Shown here piece by piece: positions 44,523 through 54,138 of a DNA stretch of 64,000 bases. Origin of the DNA: an uncultured Paracoccus sp. (GTDB lineage: Bacteria > Pseudomonadota > Alphaproteobacteria > Rhodobacterales > Rhodobacteraceae); assembly GCF_947496875.1 (NCBI RefSeq), contig NZ_CANMEH010000002.1, forward strand, positions 1 to 64,000, written 5' to 3'. Numbering within the stretch: position 1 is the stretch's first letter; the number at the start of each line of letters is the position of its first letter. A program made the translations under genes and the position numbers. The notes beneath the pieces are model-generated. The model made no database searches and had not been told where the DNA came from. It saw nothing but the letters and a program-made list of their open reading frames with translations.

Positions 44523-45665
44523 ATGCGCGCACGTTTCCGCATCCTGCGAGCCACGACAATCGCTCTGGCGAGCCTGCTGATCGTTGGCGCCCTGCCCGGA
44601 CACGCGCAGGACGGTGCCGGACAGGGCGACGGCACATTGCAACCGGGCGAGATGATCCCGGCGGGGCAGATCCCCTTCTATCACGACTGGGCGCAGTCGC
44701 CGCACGCCAAGGCGGATGCGCGGGCCTTCACCAACTGGTACGAAGAGGGTGAGATTCCGGAGGACTGTGCGCGGTGCCACTCCACGCCCGGATTCGTGGA
44801 CTATATCGGCGCTGACGGCAGCACGGCCGGGGTCGTGGACAGAAAGGCCCCGACCGGTACGCTGATCACCTGCGCCGCCTGCCACAGCGAAACCGCCCGC
44901 GCGATCACCGCGGTGACATTTCCGTCGGGCCTGAGGGTGGAGGGCTTGGGCTCCGAGGCCCGCTGCATGACCTGCCACCAGGGACGCAGCTCGACCTTCG
45001 ACGTCGACGACGCCACAATCGGGATCGGCGACGATACCGTTGGTCCGGAACTCGAATTCATCAACATCCACTATCGCGCGGCCGGCGCGACGCTGATGGG
45101 AACGCTGGCCGGGGGCGGCTATGAATACGCAAGCAAGTCCTATACCTCGCAGCGCCGTCACCCCGCCCCCTTCAACACCTGCATCTCGTGTCACGAGTTG
45201 CACACGGTGGCGCCAAAGGTGACGCCATGTGCCGCCTGCCACGAGGGCGTGAGCGGGCGCGAGTCACTCGCGCTGATCCGCAAGAGCAAGGCCGATCATG
45301 ACGGCGACGGCGACGTCACCGAGGGGATCGCCGCTGAGATCGAGCATCTGCACCAGCGCCTTCTGGCCGCGATCCAGGCCTACGGACGCGACATAGCCGG
45401 TACGCCGATCGTCTATGACGCCCACGCCTACCCGTATTTCTTCATCGACCTGAACGGCAACGGCACGGCCGAAGAGGACGAGGCGAAGGTGCCGAACAAA
45501 TACGCGTCCTGGACGCCGCGGCTGTTGCGGGCGGCATACAACTATCAGTTCGCGGCCAAGGATCCGGGCGCCTATGCCCACAACGCACCGTACGTCCTGC
45601 AACTGCTGCATGACTCGCTCACCGACCTGCCCGGCACTGACCTCGGCGGCGCCAGTCGCCCCTGA
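44523..45665 (+). CDS. Pentaheme cytochrome c with EF-hand-like loops
   Basis: A 380-residue exported protein. After a Sec signal (IALASLLIVGALPGHAQ) there are five CxxCH haem sites: CARCH (82), CAACH (117), CMTCH (148), CISCH (220) and CAACH (236). The final third has no haem site but has two EF-hand-like loops, DHDGDGDVTEG at 258 and DLNGNGTAEEDE at 309. The first half is like cytochrome c554/octahaem-type electron carriers, but I do not recognise the exact family. GGAGG lies seven bases before the ATG. The neighbours are two small exported proteins; together they may be a periplasmic electron-transfer unit. Confidence 0.85.
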   Translation: MRARFRILRATTIALASLLIVGALPGHAQDGAGQGDGTLQPGEMIPAGQIPFYHDWAQSPHAKADARAFTNWYEEGEIPEDCARCHSTPGFVDYIGADGSTAGVVDRKAPTGTLITCAACHSETARAITAVTFPSGLRVEGLGSEARCMTCHQGRSSTFDVDDATIGIGDDTVGPELEFINIHYRAAGATLMGTLAGGGYEYASKSYTSQRRHPAPFNTCISCHELHTVAPKVTPCAACHEGVSGRESLALIRKSKADHDGDGDVTEGIAAEIEHLHQRLLAAIQAYGRDIAGTPIVYDAHAYPYFFIDLNGNGTAEEDEAKVPNKYASWTPRLLRAAYNYQFAAKDPGAYAHNAPYVLQLLHDSLTDLPGTDLGGASRP

Positions 45666-45780
45666 GTGGTCACGTCGCAATCAACCCCAGCGAAGATCGG
45701 CGGATCTGACAACGGAAGATTTTTCTGCGCATCGCATTCGATCGAACCCTGAGGCAATCTTCGACATGGAAGGAAACGTC

Positions 45781-46155
45781 ATGTTCCGACGCAACTCAAT
45801 CCTTGCACTGGCACTGATCGTGATGCCGGCTGCCGGCTTTGCGCAGACCGCGGGCGAGATGCCCGACGCCGGGATGGCCGATACCGGAATGGCCGCGCCT
45901 ACCGGCCAGGCCGCCGAGACGGCGACACAGGAGGTCTGGCTGGAAACACTGCAGACCGAAACCCCGCAGCAGGGCTTCGAGTTGGCCATCACCCTGGCCC
46001 GGCGGGCGGTCAAGACCACGCAGTCGGACACCGCGATGCTCAAGGAACTGCGGCCGGTCTATGCGGCTGACGCCAACAGTCTCATCGACGTCTCGGGGGT
46101 AGCGGCCCACTGGTTCGGGACCGTGGCGGCCGCAAACGACTACTGGCGCGACTGA
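45781..46155 (+). CDS. Small exported protein of unknown function
   Basis: A 124-residue protein. A Sec signal (SILALALIVMPAAGFAQ) is followed by a Met/Ala-rich stretch (GEMPDAGMADTGMAAP) and a helical domain (VWLETLQTETPQQGFELAIT; VSGVAAHWFGTVAAANDYWRD). The ATG at 45781 follows GGAAGG; an in-frame ATG at 45766 is also possible. It comes 115 bases after the pentaheme cytochrome and may work with it. No family is recognised. Confidence 0.65.
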   Translation: MFRRNSILALALIVMPAAGFAQTAGEMPDAGMADTGMAAPTGQAAETATQEVWLETLQTETPQQGFELAITLARRAVKTTQSDTAMLKELRPVYAADANSLIDVSGVAAHWFGTVAAANDYWRD

Positions 46156-46175
46156 CGCGGAAAACCTGACGATGT

Positions 46176-46202
46176 GGCGGTGCCCGGCGCCAGCGCACCG
46201 CC
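46176..46202. terminator. Hairpin after the exported-protein gene
   Basis: GGCGGTGC (46176-46183) pairs perfectly with GCACCGCC (46195-46202) around an 11-base loop, 20 bases past the stop codon at 46155. No U-tract follows, so its action as a terminator is uncertain. Confidence 0.35.
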
Positions 46203-46243
46203 GAGAGGGCGAGGCGCTGCGGGCGCGTTCCGAGCCGTTGCGT

Positions 46244-46543
46244 TCAGGTCAGGCTGAGGACGGCCATCAGGAGGAGAGTTGCGGCCCGCGCAAGATCCGC
46301 ATGGCTGTCTGACCCCTGATGACGTGACGCTGACCGCCACACCCCGACGACCGCCGCCACACTGTAGGGTATGGAGCAGACATAGCCGAGCACGAGCGCT
46401 GCCCACGGCCTATCGAGCGTGATCATCGCCAGGAACAGGGCGGTGGTCGTGACGTTGACCAACAGACCGCCGAGGATGGCCCACGTCCAGAACGCATCCG
46501 CGAGAGGAAGCTCGCCCCGCCACAGGGCGTGAAGTTTCTTCAT
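46244..46543 (-). CDS. Small membrane protein of unknown function
   Basis: A 99-residue protein. KKLHALWRGELPLADAFWTW is followed by three hydrophobic helices (LGGLLVNVTTTALFLAMI, LVLGYVCSIPYSVAAVVGV, ATLLLMAVLSLT), with the basic loop WRSASRHQGSDSHADLAR between the last two. This pattern recurs in small conserved proteobacterial inner-membrane proteins without assigned function. It is convergent to the preceding exported-protein gene. Confidence 0.7.
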   Translation of the reverse strand: MKKLHALWRGELPLADAFWTWAILGGLLVNVTTTALFLAMITLDRPWAALVLGYVCSIPYSVAAVVGVWRSASRHQGSDSHADLARAATLLLMAVLSLT

Positions 46544-46995
46544 GGCCCGAGATTAGGTGCGTTCCACACAGTTCGCCACGGCGCTTTTTGCCGGGCTAAC
46601 GGCAGACCGCCGCGTGCACGGCCTGTGTGCCGGTCCCGTGTCCGTCGGGCGTCGAGCGTGATGACGGCCCCGCGGATCGGCCGCAGGTGCGGCGGCACTT
46701 CTGTTCTGGCGGAGACATGCCGTCAACCGCCATGCCCACCGGCACCCAACGGTTGCGCGTGTGCTGAGGTAGAAAACGCGCGACTCGACCGGCACCCGAC
46801 ATGTTGCCGCACGGCGATATGGGTGCGCTGATATTCAGAAAATACCGCAAGTCCCTTGAGCGGACGCGCCGCCGCGGCGAACCTGTCCAAGACAGCGGCC
46901 GCGGAGGCGGCTATCTGTGATTGCGTGGGCTGTGTGACCCGTGGTCGAAAGGCCGGGTCGGTGCGCATGGCCAGCAGGTTCTATGGGGTTGCTGA
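46544..46995. other. Intergenic region upstream of the RND pair
   Basis: About 450 bases with no supported gene and no clear operator. It should hold the promoter of the RND operon and, on the other strand, of the small membrane protein. Confidence 0.35.
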
Positions 46996-48057
46996 ATGGG
47001 CGAGATGTGGAAGAGCCTCCTCGTGAGGGCGTGCAATCAGGGACGCATCGGTTTGCTGATTGCCGCGATCGCTCTGCCTCCCGCGGCAAGCACGGCGCAG
47101 CAGGCGGTCGAAGCCCGATCGGTGACCGATTGGAAAGCAGTGTATGGCCGCGTCGAGCCGCGCGTGTCGCTGCCCGCCCGGGCGCGGATCGGCGGCACGC
47201 TGACCGAACTGACCGTGCAGGAAGGTGACCGCGTCACGGTCGGCCAGGAAATCGCCCAGATCGTCGATGACAAGATCGACATTCAGATCGCCGCGGCACA
47301 GTCGCAGCGCGCCGCGCTGGCCAGCCAGCTGGCGAACGCCCAGACCGAACAGGAACGCAATGCCGCGCTTGTCGAACGGGGCGTCGCCACGCGTCAGCAG
47401 CGCGATGCGCTGGCGACGCAGGTGCAGGTGTTGCAGGACCAGATCGCCGCCCAGGAGGCCCAGATCAGACTGATCGAACAGCAGCGCGACGAAGGCGCGG
47501 TGCTTTCGCCCGTCGACGGAACGGTCGTGACCGTGCCCCAGGCCGTGGGCGCCATCGTGATGCCGGGCGAGCCGGTGGCAACCATCGGCGGCGGCGGGTT
47601 CTTCCTGCGCCTCGCGGTGCCGGAACGGCACGCCGGGGCGCTGACGCCCGGTGCCGCCATCCGGCTGGAGACCGCGGACGGCGAGGCCGAGGGGCGGCTG
47701 GCCAAGATCTACCCGCAGATCGAGAACGGCCGCGTGGTCGCCGATGTCGAGGTGCCGGATCTGGACGCGCGCTTCGTGGACGCGCGGATGCTGGTCCGCG
47801 TGCCGGTGGGCGAGCGCCGCGTGCTCGCCGTGCCGGAAGCGGCGGTGATGAATGTCTCGGGGCTGGACATGGTGACTGTCGCCACCGATGACGGCCCGGT
47901 CCGCAGGCTGGTGTTGCGGGGCGAAAGCATCCCGGGCGCCGGGGGCGATCTGGTCGAGGTCGTCTCCGGCCTGCGCGAGGGAGACCTCGTCTATCCCGAC
48001 TTCGCCCAGGCCCCTGCGCCCGAACCCTCCGTCGTGTCGGCGCCCCCCCATGAGTGA
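46996..48057 (+). CDS. RND efflux periplasmic adaptor
   Basis: A 353-residue membrane-fusion protein. A signal-like stretch (IGLLIAAIALPPAASTAQQA) is followed by the lipoyl half-motif (ARIGGTLTELTVQEGDRVTVGQ), a coiled-coil hairpin (residues ~95-165, IAAAQSQRAALASQLANAQ), the second lipoyl half (GAVLSPVDGTVVTVPQAVGA) and beta-barrel domains. It links the inner-membrane RND pump to an outer-membrane channel, which is not encoded here. Its stop overlaps the permease start by eight bases. Confidence 0.92.
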   Translation: MGEMWKSLLVRACNQGRIGLLIAAIALPPAASTAQQAVEARSVTDWKAVYGRVEPRVSLPARARIGGTLTELTVQEGDRVTVGQEIAQIVDDKIDIQIAAAQSQRAALASQLANAQTEQERNAALVERGVATRQQRDALATQVQVLQDQIAAQEAQIRLIEQQRDEGAVLSPVDGTVVTVPQAVGAIVMPGEPVATIGGGGFFLRLAVPERHAGALTPGAAIRLETADGEAEGRLAKIYPQIENGRVVADVEVPDLDARFVDARMLVRVPVGERRVLAVPEAAVMNVSGLDMVTVATDDGPVRRLVLRGESIPGAGGDLVEVVSGLREGDLVYPDFAQAPAPEPSVVSAPPHE

Positions 48058-51000
48058 TCGGCAAGCACAGGGGGAACCCGGCCACGGCTTGGGGATCGCC
48101 GGACGGCTGACGCGGGCCTTCATCACCTCACCCCTGACGCCGCTGATCATCCTTGCGGCGCTGGCCGCAGGCCTGCTCGCCCTTGTGTCGCTGCCGCGCG
48201 AGGAGGAGCCGCAGATCAGCGTGCCACTGGTCGACATCCATGTGCAGGCGCCGGGACTGAAGGCCGAGGATGCGGTGAAACTGGTCACCGAACCGCTTGA
48301 GGCGATCGTGCAATCGATCGCCGATGTCGAGCATGTCTATTCCCAGACCCGCGACGACGCGACGATGGTGACCGCGCGTTTCGTCGTGGGCACGTCCTCG
48401 GACGCGGCCGTGCTGCGGGTGCATGACAAGCTGCGCGCAAATGCCGACCGTATTCCCGTCGGCATCCCCGAGCCGCTGGTCGTCGGCCGCGGCATCGACG
48501 ACGTGGCGATCGTGGCGCTGACGCTGTCCGCGCGGCCAGGCGCCGCGCTGACCGCCGCCGACCTGACCCGCGTCGCCCGCGAATTGCGCACCGAGATCAC
48601 CAAGACCCCGGATGTGGGCCTGACCTATCTCGTCGGCGAGGCGTCCGAGACGATCCGCATCGCGCCGGACCCGGAGCGGTTGGCGCTCTATGGCATCACC
48701 TTGCAGCAGCTTGCCGGCAAGGTCGCGCAGGCGAACCGCGCGTTCGCGACGGGCATGGTGCGGCAAGGCGAAGGAACCGTGGGACTGGTCGCCGGGGAAA
48801 CGCTGACCGCGCCGGCCGAGATCGCCGGCCTGCTCCTGACCGCGCGGGACGGCCGCGCCGTCTATGTCGCTGACGTGGCCGATGTCGCGTACGTTCCGGA
48901 CGCCTCCGACCACCACGTCGCCCATGTCGCCCGGGCGGAGGACGGCACACTGACCCGCACCCCTGCGGTGACGCTGGCCGTCGCAAAGCGCGCCGGGGCC
49001 AACGCCGTCACCGTGGCCGAGGCGATCCTGCACGACGTTGCGCGGCTGAAGGGCACGCTGATCCCGAACGAGATCGAGGTCACCGTCACCCGGGACTATG
49101 GCGAGACGGCGAACGAGAAGGCCAACGAACTGCTGTTCCACCTGGGCCTTGCCACATTGTCGATCATCGCGCTGGTCTGGCTCGCGATCGGCTGGCGCGA
49201 GGCGATCGTCGTCGCCATCGTCATCCCGGTGACGATCCTGATGACGCTGTTTGCCAGCTGGATCATGGGCTACACGCTGAACCGGGTCAGCCTGTTCGCG
49301 CTGATCTTTTCCATCGGTATCCTGGTCGACGACGCCATCGTGGTGATCGAGAACATCGCCCGCCACTGGGCGATGCACGACGGCCGCAACCGCATCACCG
49401 CGGCCATCGATGCGGTGGCCGAGGTCGGCAACCCCACCATCGTCGCCACGTTGACGGTCGTCGCGGCCCTGCTGCCGATGCTCTTCGTGTCCGGGCTGAT
49501 GGGACCCTACATGAGCCCGATCCCCGCGAACGCCTCGGCGGCGATGATCCTGTCGTTCTTCGTCGCGGTCATGGTCACCCCCTGGCTGATGGCGCGGATC
49601 GCTGGCCGCGCGCCCTCCCACGGCCACGAGGGCGCACAGGGCGGGACGCTGGGTCGCCTCTATGCCGCCGTCGCCCGCCCGATCCTGCGGACCAAGGGGG
49701 GTGCGGGGCTGTTCCTGGTCGCGGCCATCGTCCTCAGCTTCGGCTCGCTGGCGCTGCTTTATACCCGTGACGTGACCGTCAAGCTCCTGCCCTTCGACAA
49801 CAAGTCCGAGCTCGCGGTGGTGATCGACCTGCCCGAGGGTGCCAGCGTCGAGGCGACCGACCGCGTGGCCCAGGACGTGGCGGCGGTGGCAATGGCGCTG
49901 CCCGAGGTGCTGACCGTGCAGACCCATGCCGGCACGGCCGCCCCCTTCAACTTTAACGGCCTGGTGCGCCACTACTACCTGCGCGCCGAGCCGCAGCTGG
50001 GCGACGTGCAGCTGAACCTGACCGCCAAGGCCGAGCGCGACCGTGAAAGCCACGAGGTCGCACTGGACCTGCGCCGGCGGCTCGACACGCTCGATCTGCC
50101 TGAGGGTACGGTGCTGAAGGTGGTCGAGCCGCCGCCCGGCCCGCCGGTCATCTCGACCCTGCTCGCGGAGGTCTACGGGCCCGACGCCGACACTCGCCGC
50201 GCCGTCGCGGCCGAGGTCCGCCGCGCCTTCGACGAGGTCCCGTTCATCGTCGACGTGGACGACAGTTTCGGCATCCAGCCCCCACGCCTGCGGGCGACGA
50301 TTGATACGCAGGACCTGGATTTCTTCCAGGTACAGGAAGGCGACGTGTTCGACACGCTGGCGACGCTGACCGGCACCACCACGGTGGGCTATTCGCACCG
50401 CGGCGACGGCCGCCAGCCGATCCCGATCACGCTGGAGCGCGAGAAGGGGGCGAACCGGCTGGACGAGGCAGCGTTGACGACGCCGATCCCCGCCAACGTG
50501 CTGCCCGGCGCCCGCGGCGTGGTCGAGTTGGGTGACGTGATCGACGTCACCGCCGACAGGGCGAGCTTTCCGGTCTTCCGCCACAACGGTCGCGAGACCG
50601 AGATGGTCACCGGCGAACTGGCCGGGGCGTTCGAGGCGCCGCTCTACGGAATGCTCGCCGTCGGCGATCTGCTGGAGGCCCGGGACTGGGCCCCGGGCAC
50701 CCAGCCCGAGATCCGCCTGAACGGACAGCCGCAGGACGAGAGCCACCCGGTCGTCCTGTGGGACGGCGAATGGGAGGTGACCTGGGTCACCTTCCGCGAC
50801 ATGGGCGCCGCCTTCGGCGTGGCGCTGCTGGGCATCTATATCCTGGTCGTCGCGCAGTTCGGCAGTTTCAAGCTGCCGCTGGTGGTCCTGACACCGGTGC
50901 CGCTGACGTTCCTCGGGATCATGGCCGGCCACTGGCTGTTCGGGGCGCCGTTCTCGGCCACCTCGATGATCGGGTTCATCGCACTGGCGGGGATCATCGT

Positions 51001-51262
51001 GCGCAACTCAATCCTGCTGGTCGACTTCATCCGCCACGCCGATCCGGCCGGCAAGACAAAGCTGGACATCCTGATCGAGGCGGGCGCGATCCGCTTCAAG
51101 CCCATCACCCTGACCGCACTGGCGGCAATGATCGGGGCGGCGGTGATCCTGACGGATCCGATCTTCCAGGGCCTGGCGATCTCGTTGCTGTTCGGCCTGC
51201 TCAGCTCGACCCTGCTGACGGTTCTGGTGATCCCGGCGATCTATCGGGTCTTCCGAACCTAG
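48050..51262 (+). CDS. RND efflux permease
   Basis: A 1070-residue AcrB/MMPL-type resistance-nodulation-division pump with twelve membrane helices and two large periplasmic loops. The start of helix I (TPLIILAALAAGLLALVSLPREEEPQI) and the DD pair of helix IV in FSIGILVDDAIVVIENIARH, which relays protons, are clear. The second half has FALIFS-like repeats and GIIVRNSILLVDFIRH. Sequence blocks such as YSQTRDDATMVTARFVVGT suggest the drug/solvent (HAE1-like) group. Substrates are unknown. It is translated together with the adaptor. Confidence 0.95.
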   Translation: MSDRQAQGEPGHGLGIAGRLTRAFITSPLTPLIILAALAAGLLALVSLPREEEPQISVPLVDIHVQAPGLKAEDAVKLVTEPLEAIVQSIADVEHVYSQTRDDATMVTARFVVGTSSDAAVLRVHDKLRANADRIPVGIPEPLVVGRGIDDVAIVALTLSARPGAALTAADLTRVARELRTEITKTPDVGLTYLVGEASETIRIAPDPERLALYGITLQQLAGKVAQANRAFATGMVRQGEGTVGLVAGETLTAPAEIAGLLLTARDGRAVYVADVADVAYVPDASDHHVAHVARAEDGTLTRTPAVTLAVAKRAGANAVTVAEAILHDVARLKGTLIPNEIEVTVTRDYGETANEKANELLFHLGLATLSIIALVWLAIGWREAIVVAIVIPVTILMTLFASWIMGYTLNRVSLFALIFSIGILVDDAIVVIENIARHWAMHDGRNRITAAIDAVAEVGNPTIVATLTVVAALLPMLFVSGLMGPYMSPIPANASAAMILSFFVAVMVTPWLMARIAGRAPSHGHEGAQGGTLGRLYAAVARPILRTKGGAGLFLVAAIVLSFGSLALLYTRDVTVKLLPFDNKSELAVVIDLPEGASVEATDRVAQDVAAVAMALPEVLTVQTHAGTAAPFNFNGLVRHYYLRAEPQLGDVQLNLTAKAERDRESHEVALDLRRRLDTLDLPEGTVLKVVEPPPGPPVISTLLAEVYGPDADTRRAVAAEVRRAFDEVPFIVDVDDSFGIQPPRLRATIDTQDLDFFQVQEGDVFDTLATLTGTTTVGYSHRGDGRQPIPITLEREKGANRLDEAALTTPIPANVLPGARGVVELGDVIDVTADRASFPVFRHNGRETEMVTGELAGAFEAPLYGMLAVGDLLEARDWAPGTQPEIRLNGQPQDESHPVVLWDGEWEVTWVTFRDMGAAFGVALLGIYILVVAQFGSFKLPLVVLTPVPLTFLGIMAGHWLFGAPFSATSMIGFIALAGIIVRNSILLVDFIRHADPAGKTKLDILIEAGAIRFKPITLTALAAMIGAAVILTDPIFQGLAISLLFGLLSSTLLTVLVIPAIYRVFRT

Positions 51263-51446
51263 GACCTCGTGCCTGCATGCTGGCGCGGTTCTTTCCCGGC
51301 GAACATTCCCAGCCGGCCGCATCGCACCCCCGGCCCGTCTTGTCAGACCGGGAGAGAACTGCGCAAACTCCGCACACATGATCACGGGATCGTCTGCGGG
51401 CACAGTCCGCCGGGCGCGCCTTGCCGGTGGGGAGATGACACACGCC

Positions 51447-53078
51447 ATGAACGCATATGAACTTGGCCTCGACAGGAATGCGGCGAATTTCGTGCAGCTG
51501 TCCCCGCTGTCCTTCATCGAGCGGACCGCGGCCGTCTACCCCGATCTGGAGGCTGTCAGCTATGGCAACGTGCGCCGGAACTGGGCGGAAACCTATGCGC
51601 GCACCCGCCGGCTGGCGAGTGCGTTGGCAAAGCGCGGTTTCGGCAAGGGAGACACCGTGTCGATCGTCGCCGCCAATATTCCCGAGATGTTCGAGGCGCA
51701 TTTCGGCGTGCCGATGGCAGGCGCGGTGCTGAACACCATCAACACTCGGCTTGATGCCGAGACGATCGCCTTCATCCTCGCCCATGCCGAGGCAAAGGTG
51801 CTGATCGTCGACCCCGAATTCAGCGACGTGGTCGATCGCGCCGTGAAGATGGCCCACCGGCCCGAGCTACTGGTCGTCGACATCGAGGATCCCAGCTTCG
51901 ACGGCGGCAGCCGCGTGGGTCACCTCACTTACGAGGACCTGCTGGCCGAAGGCGACCCAGACTTCGCCTGGTCGCTGCCCGACAACGAATGGGACGCCAT
52001 CAGCCTGAACTACACATCGGGCACGACAGGCGATCCCAAGGGGGTGGTCTATCACCACCGCGGCGCGATGCTGAACGCGCTGTCGAACATCGTGACCTGG
52101 GGCATGCCGCACCATTCCCGGTATCTGTGGACGCTGCCGATGTTCCACTGCAACGGCTGGTGCTTTCCCTGGACGATTGCGGCCAACGCGGGGCTCTGCG
52201 TCTGCCTGCGCGCGGTGCGCGCCGAGCCGATCTTCCAGCTGCTGCGCGACGAGAAGGTGACCCATTTCTGTGGCGCACCCATCGTGCTGAACATGCTGGT
52301 CAACGCGCCCGACGAGCTGAAGGACTTCACCCACGAGGTGAAGGTGATGACGGCCGGCGCCCCGCCCCCGGCGGCGGTCATCGCGAACATGGAAGCGATG
52401 GGGGTCGAGGTCACCCATGTCTACGGTCTGACGGAAACCTATGGCCCCTCGGTGGTGAGCGCCTGGCAGAGGAAGTGGGACGACGAAGACGCGGATACTC
52501 GGTCCCGGCTGAAGTCGCGCCAAGGCGTCCCGAACATCGCGCTTTCCGAACTGATGGTCGCCGAGCCCGGGACGCTGCAGCGGGTGCCGTCGGACGGCAA
52601 GACCATCGGGGAGATCTTCATGCGCGGGAACAACGTGATGAAGGGCTACCTCAAGAACCCCGGGGCGACGGAAAAGGCCTTCGACGGGGGCTGGTTCGCC
52701 TCGGGCGACCTCGGTGTCATGCACCCGGACGGCTATGTGGAGATCAAGGATCGGTCCAAGGACATCATCATCTCGGGCGGCGAGAACATCTCGTCGGTCG
52801 AGGTCGAGGATGTTCTTTACCGCCACCCGGCCGTGATGGAAGCCGCGGTGGTGGCCCGTCCCGACGGCAAATGGGGTGAAACTCCCTGCGCCTTCGTCAC
52901 GCTCAAGCCGGGACACGCGGTCACGGAAGACGACCTGATGGCGTTCTGTCGCGACAACATGGCGCGGTTCAAGGTGCCGAAGGCGTTCGTGTTCGGCGAG
53001 CTTCCCAAGACCTCGACCGGCAAGATCCAGAAATTCGCACTTCGCGACCGCGCGAGGGCGCTGGACCAGCAGGGCTGA
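51447..53078 (+). CDS. Acyl-CoA ligase, AMP-forming (DmdB-like)
   Basis: A 543-residue adenylate-forming enzyme. The ATP motif is LNYTSGTTGDPKGVVYHH, the A5-like motif VYGLTETYGPS, the hinge GYVEIKDRSKDIIISGGENI and the catalytic Lys in KTSTGKIQKF. The WCFPWT/MFHCNGW block is characteristic of medium/short-chain and 3-methylmercaptopropionate CoA ligases (DmdB group). It converts a carboxylic acid to its CoA thioester; the acid is not determined. An ATG at 51435 is also in frame, but its ribosome site would be too close. No dmdA or dmdC is in the window. Confidence 0.88.
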   Translation: MNAYELGLDRNAANFVQLSPLSFIERTAAVYPDLEAVSYGNVRRNWAETYARTRRLASALAKRGFGKGDTVSIVAANIPEMFEAHFGVPMAGAVLNTINTRLDAETIAFILAHAEAKVLIVDPEFSDVVDRAVKMAHRPELLVVDIEDPSFDGGSRVGHLTYEDLLAEGDPDFAWSLPDNEWDAISLNYTSGTTGDPKGVVYHHRGAMLNALSNIVTWGMPHHSRYLWTLPMFHCNGWCFPWTIAANAGLCVCLRAVRAEPIFQLLRDEKVTHFCGAPIVLNMLVNAPDELKDFTHEVKVMTAGAPPPAAVIANMEAMGVEVTHVYGLTETYGPSVVSAWQRKWDDEDADTRSRLKSRQGVPNIALSELMVAEPGTLQRVPSDGKTIGEIFMRGNNVMKGYLKNPGATEKAFDGGWFASGDLGVMHPDGYVEIKDRSKDIIISGGENISSVEVEDVLYRHPAVMEAAVVARPDGKWGETPCAFVTLKPGHAVTEDDLMAFCRDNMARFKVPKAFVFGELPKTSTGKIQKFALRDRARALDQQG

Positions 53079-53322
53079 GAGCTTGGCGGGCGACAGGAAA
53101 GGGACGGCACCCTCTCCCGAGGCGTTCCCTGGCAGACGTCGTGCATGTCAACGGCTCAACGCCGACTTGCCTTCCGCCTGTCATGCCGCCGGCGGGTCGC
53201 GCTGATGGAACGGCTTAAGGCGTCCGCCCCCACTTGCCGCCCGAAGTGCCCTCCACCTGGACGGCGGCCTGAATTAATTGGAAAGGCTGCTCGTTCAGCC
53301 CGTTCACGAGATCGACGGACGC

Positions 53323-54138
53323 TCAGGAGCCCTTCATCACCTTGCCGTAGTCGTCTACCAGCGGCACGCCGGCCTCACGCAAGATCGCGTCGATCTCGTC
53401 CTGGTGGCGCCGGATCAGACTGTTGAGCTCGCGTTTCCACACATCCTCGCCCGCCCGCACGCCCATGGTGATCCGGAAGAACAGCCGAGGCGTCTCGGTT
53501 TCCTTGACCAGCGGAATGACCTTGAGCTTGTCGTTGCCCTTCGCCAGCGGCCCGCCAATGGGACCCCACAGCAGAGCACCGTCGATCACGCCGGCTTCCA
53601 GGTCGCGCAGCATGTCGCCGGCCGGGTTCTCGATCCGCCGATCGGTCATCAGGTTGTAGGGCTTGGCATCCTTGATCAGGCCCAGCCGCGCCACATGGGT
53701 CGTGGGTGGCGCCCCTGCGACCACGCCCAGCTTGCGCCCCGCCAGCCGGGGATCGGCAAGATGGTCGACGTCGGCCAAATCGCCATCGGCCCGAACCACC
53801 AGGACATGGGTGGAGGTGTAGTAGTGGTTGGTGTTGAGGACCAGTTCGTCACCCTGGGCAAAGCCCATCACGACGTCACACTCCCCCGCCGTCAGGGTCT
53901 GGCGCACGAACCCGATCACCTGCGGGAACCACGTGTACTGAACGGGCACCCCGAGCTTGTCCGCCATCAGCTCGGCCAGGCGGTTCTCGAACCCGCTGCC
54001 GTCCTGGCTCGACAGCGGCAGGTTGGCGGGATCGGCGCAGACCCGAAAGGCCGACCGGTCGACCAGATCGGCCACCTGTGCGGTGGCGGTGTCGGCCCAG
54101 GTCAGCGTCGCGGCGACGATCGGCAGCAGCAGGCGCAC
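53323..54138 (-). CDS. xoxJ: XoxJ, periplasmic partner of methanol dehydrogenase
   Basis: A 271-residue periplasmic binding-protein-like protein with a Sec signal (LLLPIVAATLTWADTATAQ). FRVCADPANLPLSSQDGSGF and ENRLAELMADKLGVPVQYTWFPQ match the MoxJ/XoxJ family, with LIDGALLWGPIGGPL-like sequence later. XoxJ is thought to help mature XoxF or aid its link to XoxG. It uses a GTG start directly after the xoxG stop, so the order is xoxF, xoxG, xoxJ. It ends about 240 bases before the convergent acyl-CoA ligase gene. Confidence 0.9.
   Translation of the reverse strand: MRLLLPIVAATLTWADTATAQVADLVDRSAFRVCADPANLPLSSQDGSGFENRLAELMADKLGVPVQYTWFPQVIGFVRQTLTAGECDVVMGFAQGDELVLNTNHYYTSTHVLVVRADGDLADVDHLADPRLAGRKLGVVAGAPPTTHVARLGLIKDAKPYNLMTDRRIENPAGDMLRDLEAGVIDGALLWGPIGGPLAKGNDKLKVIPLVKETETPRLFFRITMGVRAGEDVWKRELNSLIRRHQDEIDAILREAGVPLVDDYGKVMKGS

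Noticed and set aside
48128..50932. A 934-codon minus-strand frame
   Set aside because: Antisense to the RND permease, with low-complexity Arg/Gly/His/Asp composition.
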